Shown here piece after piece: positions 4,724-5,537 of a DNA stretch of 5,537 bases (positions are counted from its first letter, which is position 1; every line of letters begins with the position of its first letter). Source of the stretch: CBFGWV01 sp965652545 (lineage in GTDB: Bacteria; Pseudomonadota; Gammaproteobacteria; Competibacterales; Competibacteraceae); NCBI GenBank assembly GCA_965652545.1, contig CBFGWV010000311.1, forward strand, positions 1 to 5,537. The letters run 5' to 3'. The notes beneath the pieces were generated by a model, which did not search any database, was not told the DNA's origin, and was given only the letters and a program-made list of their open reading frames with translations. Both the position numbers and the translations under genes were made by a program.

Positions 4724-5395
4724 ATGGCCAATGAGCCGCTGGACTGCCTGGTCATCGAGCCCAACACCCCCGCCCGGGCTGCGGTGGTGTGGATGCATGG
4801 CCTGGGCGCGGATGCCCATGACTTCGAGCCCATCGTGCCGGAGCTCGGGTTGCCCCCGGGGCTGGGGGTGCGCTTCGTCTTTCCCAACGCGCCGGTGCAG
4901 CCGGTGACGATCAATGGCGGCATGGCCATGCCGGCGTGGTACGACATTCTGTCGATGGACATTCCCCGCCACGAGGACGATGCCGGCGTGCGCCGCTCCG
5001 CGGCGGACATCTGCGCGATCGTGCAGGCCCAGATCGATGCCGGTATTCCCGCCGAGCGTATTGTCCTGGCCGGCTTTTCCCAGGGCTGCGCCATGGCGCT
5101 GCATACCGGCCTGCGTTACCCGCAGCGGCTGGCCGGAATTCTAGGGTTGTCGGGGTACCTGCCCCTGATCGCAACCGTGGCGGACGAGCGCTCGGCCGCG
5201 AACGCGGACATTCCCATTTTCATGGCCCATGGCGATCACGACCCGGTCATTCCCATCGCCTACGGCCGCGCCAGTGCCGAGGTGTTGCAAAGCCTCGGCT
5301 ACTCGCCGCGCTTTCGCAGCTATCCGATGCAGCATCAGGTGTGTCTGGAGGAGATCAGGGACATCGGGGAGTGGTTGGGGGAGGTGTTGGAGTAG
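4724..5395 (+). CDS. Serine carboxylesterase (phospholipase/carboxylesterase, EstB/APT-like)
   Basis: Alpha/beta hydrolase of 223 residues, the length of the bacterial carboxylesterase/acyl-protein-thioesterase-like family (Pfam Abhydrolase_2 type). WMHGLGAD (23-30) forms the oxyanion region, GFSQG (117-121) holds the nucleophile Ser119, HGDHDPVIP (169-177) holds the acid Asp173, and YPMQHQVCLEE (200-210) holds the catalytic His204; family members often have His-Ser-Val where His-Gln-Val is found here. AMPAWYD (68-74) is another family block. There is no signal peptide, so it is probably a cytoplasmic esterase on short-chain esters; the true substrate cannot be read off. The ATG at 4724 has GGAGAG seven bases upstream; a longer frame from 4619 would begin upstream of the predicted promoter. 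It is transcribed divergently from the lptM operon, a position where cyaY is often found in relatives. Confidence 0.92.
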   Translation: MANEPLDCLVIEPNTPARAAVVWMHGLGADAHDFEPIVPELGLPPGLGVRFVFPNAPVQPVTINGGMAMPAWYDILSMDIPRHEDDAGVRRSAADICAIVQAQIDAGIPAERIVLAGFSQGCAMALHTGLRYPQRLAGILGLSGYLPLIATVADERSAANADIPIFMAHGDHDPVIPIAYGRASAEVLQSLGYSPRFRSYPMQHQVCLEEIRDIGEWLGEVLE

Positions 5396-5397
5396 CG

Positions 5398-5499
5398 TGT
5401 AGGCGCCCACCCCTGGGGGGCGATCCGGCTTGGGCTTGGTGCCAAAGCGGCGGGGTCGGTGCCGCCGGCGACAATCGCCCTGAGGGCAGGGCTCCTACG
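5398..5499. repeat. Inverted pair of REP-like palindromes (BIME-like)
   Basis: The plus strand at 5398-5424 reads TGTAGGCGCCC, then a GC-rich loop, then GGGGCGAT. The minus strand from 5499 to 5474 reads CGTAGGAGCCC, a loop, then AGGGCGAT. Each unit begins with GTAGG and folds on itself: CGCCC with GGGCG around 5404-5422, and GCCCTG/CAGGGC (5477-5482 with 5487-5492). The two units face each other 49 bases apart, starting three bases after the esterase stop codon. The GTAGG head and GGGCGAT tail resemble REP sequences of many gammaproteobacteria. The structure may protect or end the esterase mRNA, but no T tract follows it. Confidence 0.65.
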
Positions 5500-5537
5500 G
5501 GTGCCGGTTTCGTGGTGACGCGCAGACGTGTACGGGT

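Noticed and set aside
4602..4724. Longer lptM start at ATG 4724 giving 81 residues
   Set aside because: It would bury the signal peptide and lipobox 40 residues from the N-terminus and overlap both promoters and the esterase start.

Overview
The window looks like chromosomal DNA of a GC-rich gammaproteobacterium. The minus-strand order lptM - lysA - dapF - DUF484 - xerC is a known gammaproteobacterial arrangement; the version with lysA between the small lipoprotein and dapF is the one seen in Pseudomonas and relatives. The genus cannot be fixed from sequence alone; a halophilic, Ectothiorhodospira-like or Xanthomonad-like lineage is only a guess. Coding regions are strongly GC-rich, which makes the AT-rich heptad repeats stand out.

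Layout, left to right. Positions 1-157 hold an interspersed repeat element: tandem TTTTAAG-type heptads, an 82-nt GC-rich core, inverted heptads and a polypyrimidine tract. Positions 158-540 contain no gene of ordinary size but are the most interesting part. There is a good sigma-54 promoter (GG/GC dinucleotides at 256-257 and 268-269) with upstream repeats that could bind an activator. It is followed by a predicted transcript of about 237 nt (281-517) that ends in a compound intrinsic terminator with nine T residues. The transcript has eight GGA motifs in its first 150 nt, several in the loops of perfect hairpins, as in CsrA/RsmA-sequestering RNAs. It also contains a 33-codon reading frame (311-412) with a Shine-Dalgarno-like sequence. 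A regulatory RNA, a small-protein mRNA and a dual-function RNA all remain possible.

Positions 541-4601 are a tightly packed minus-strand operon: lptM (lipoprotein that helps LPS-export machinery maturation), lysA and dapF (late steps of the diaminopimelate/lysine pathway), a DUF484 gene and xerC (chromosome dimer resolution). The only sizeable gap, between lysA and dapF, is filled by a second copy of the heptad element in opposite orientation. It could fold into a 37-position stem in the operon mRNA just ahead of dapF, whose own ribosome binding site is not evident.

Positions 4602-4723 hold two back-to-back promoters with overlapping -35 regions and a 13-bp dyad. They drive the operon leftward and a serine carboxylesterase gene rightward (4724-5395). 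After the esterase stop comes an inverted pair of REP-like palindromes (5398-5499). Nothing further is recognisable up to the right edge.
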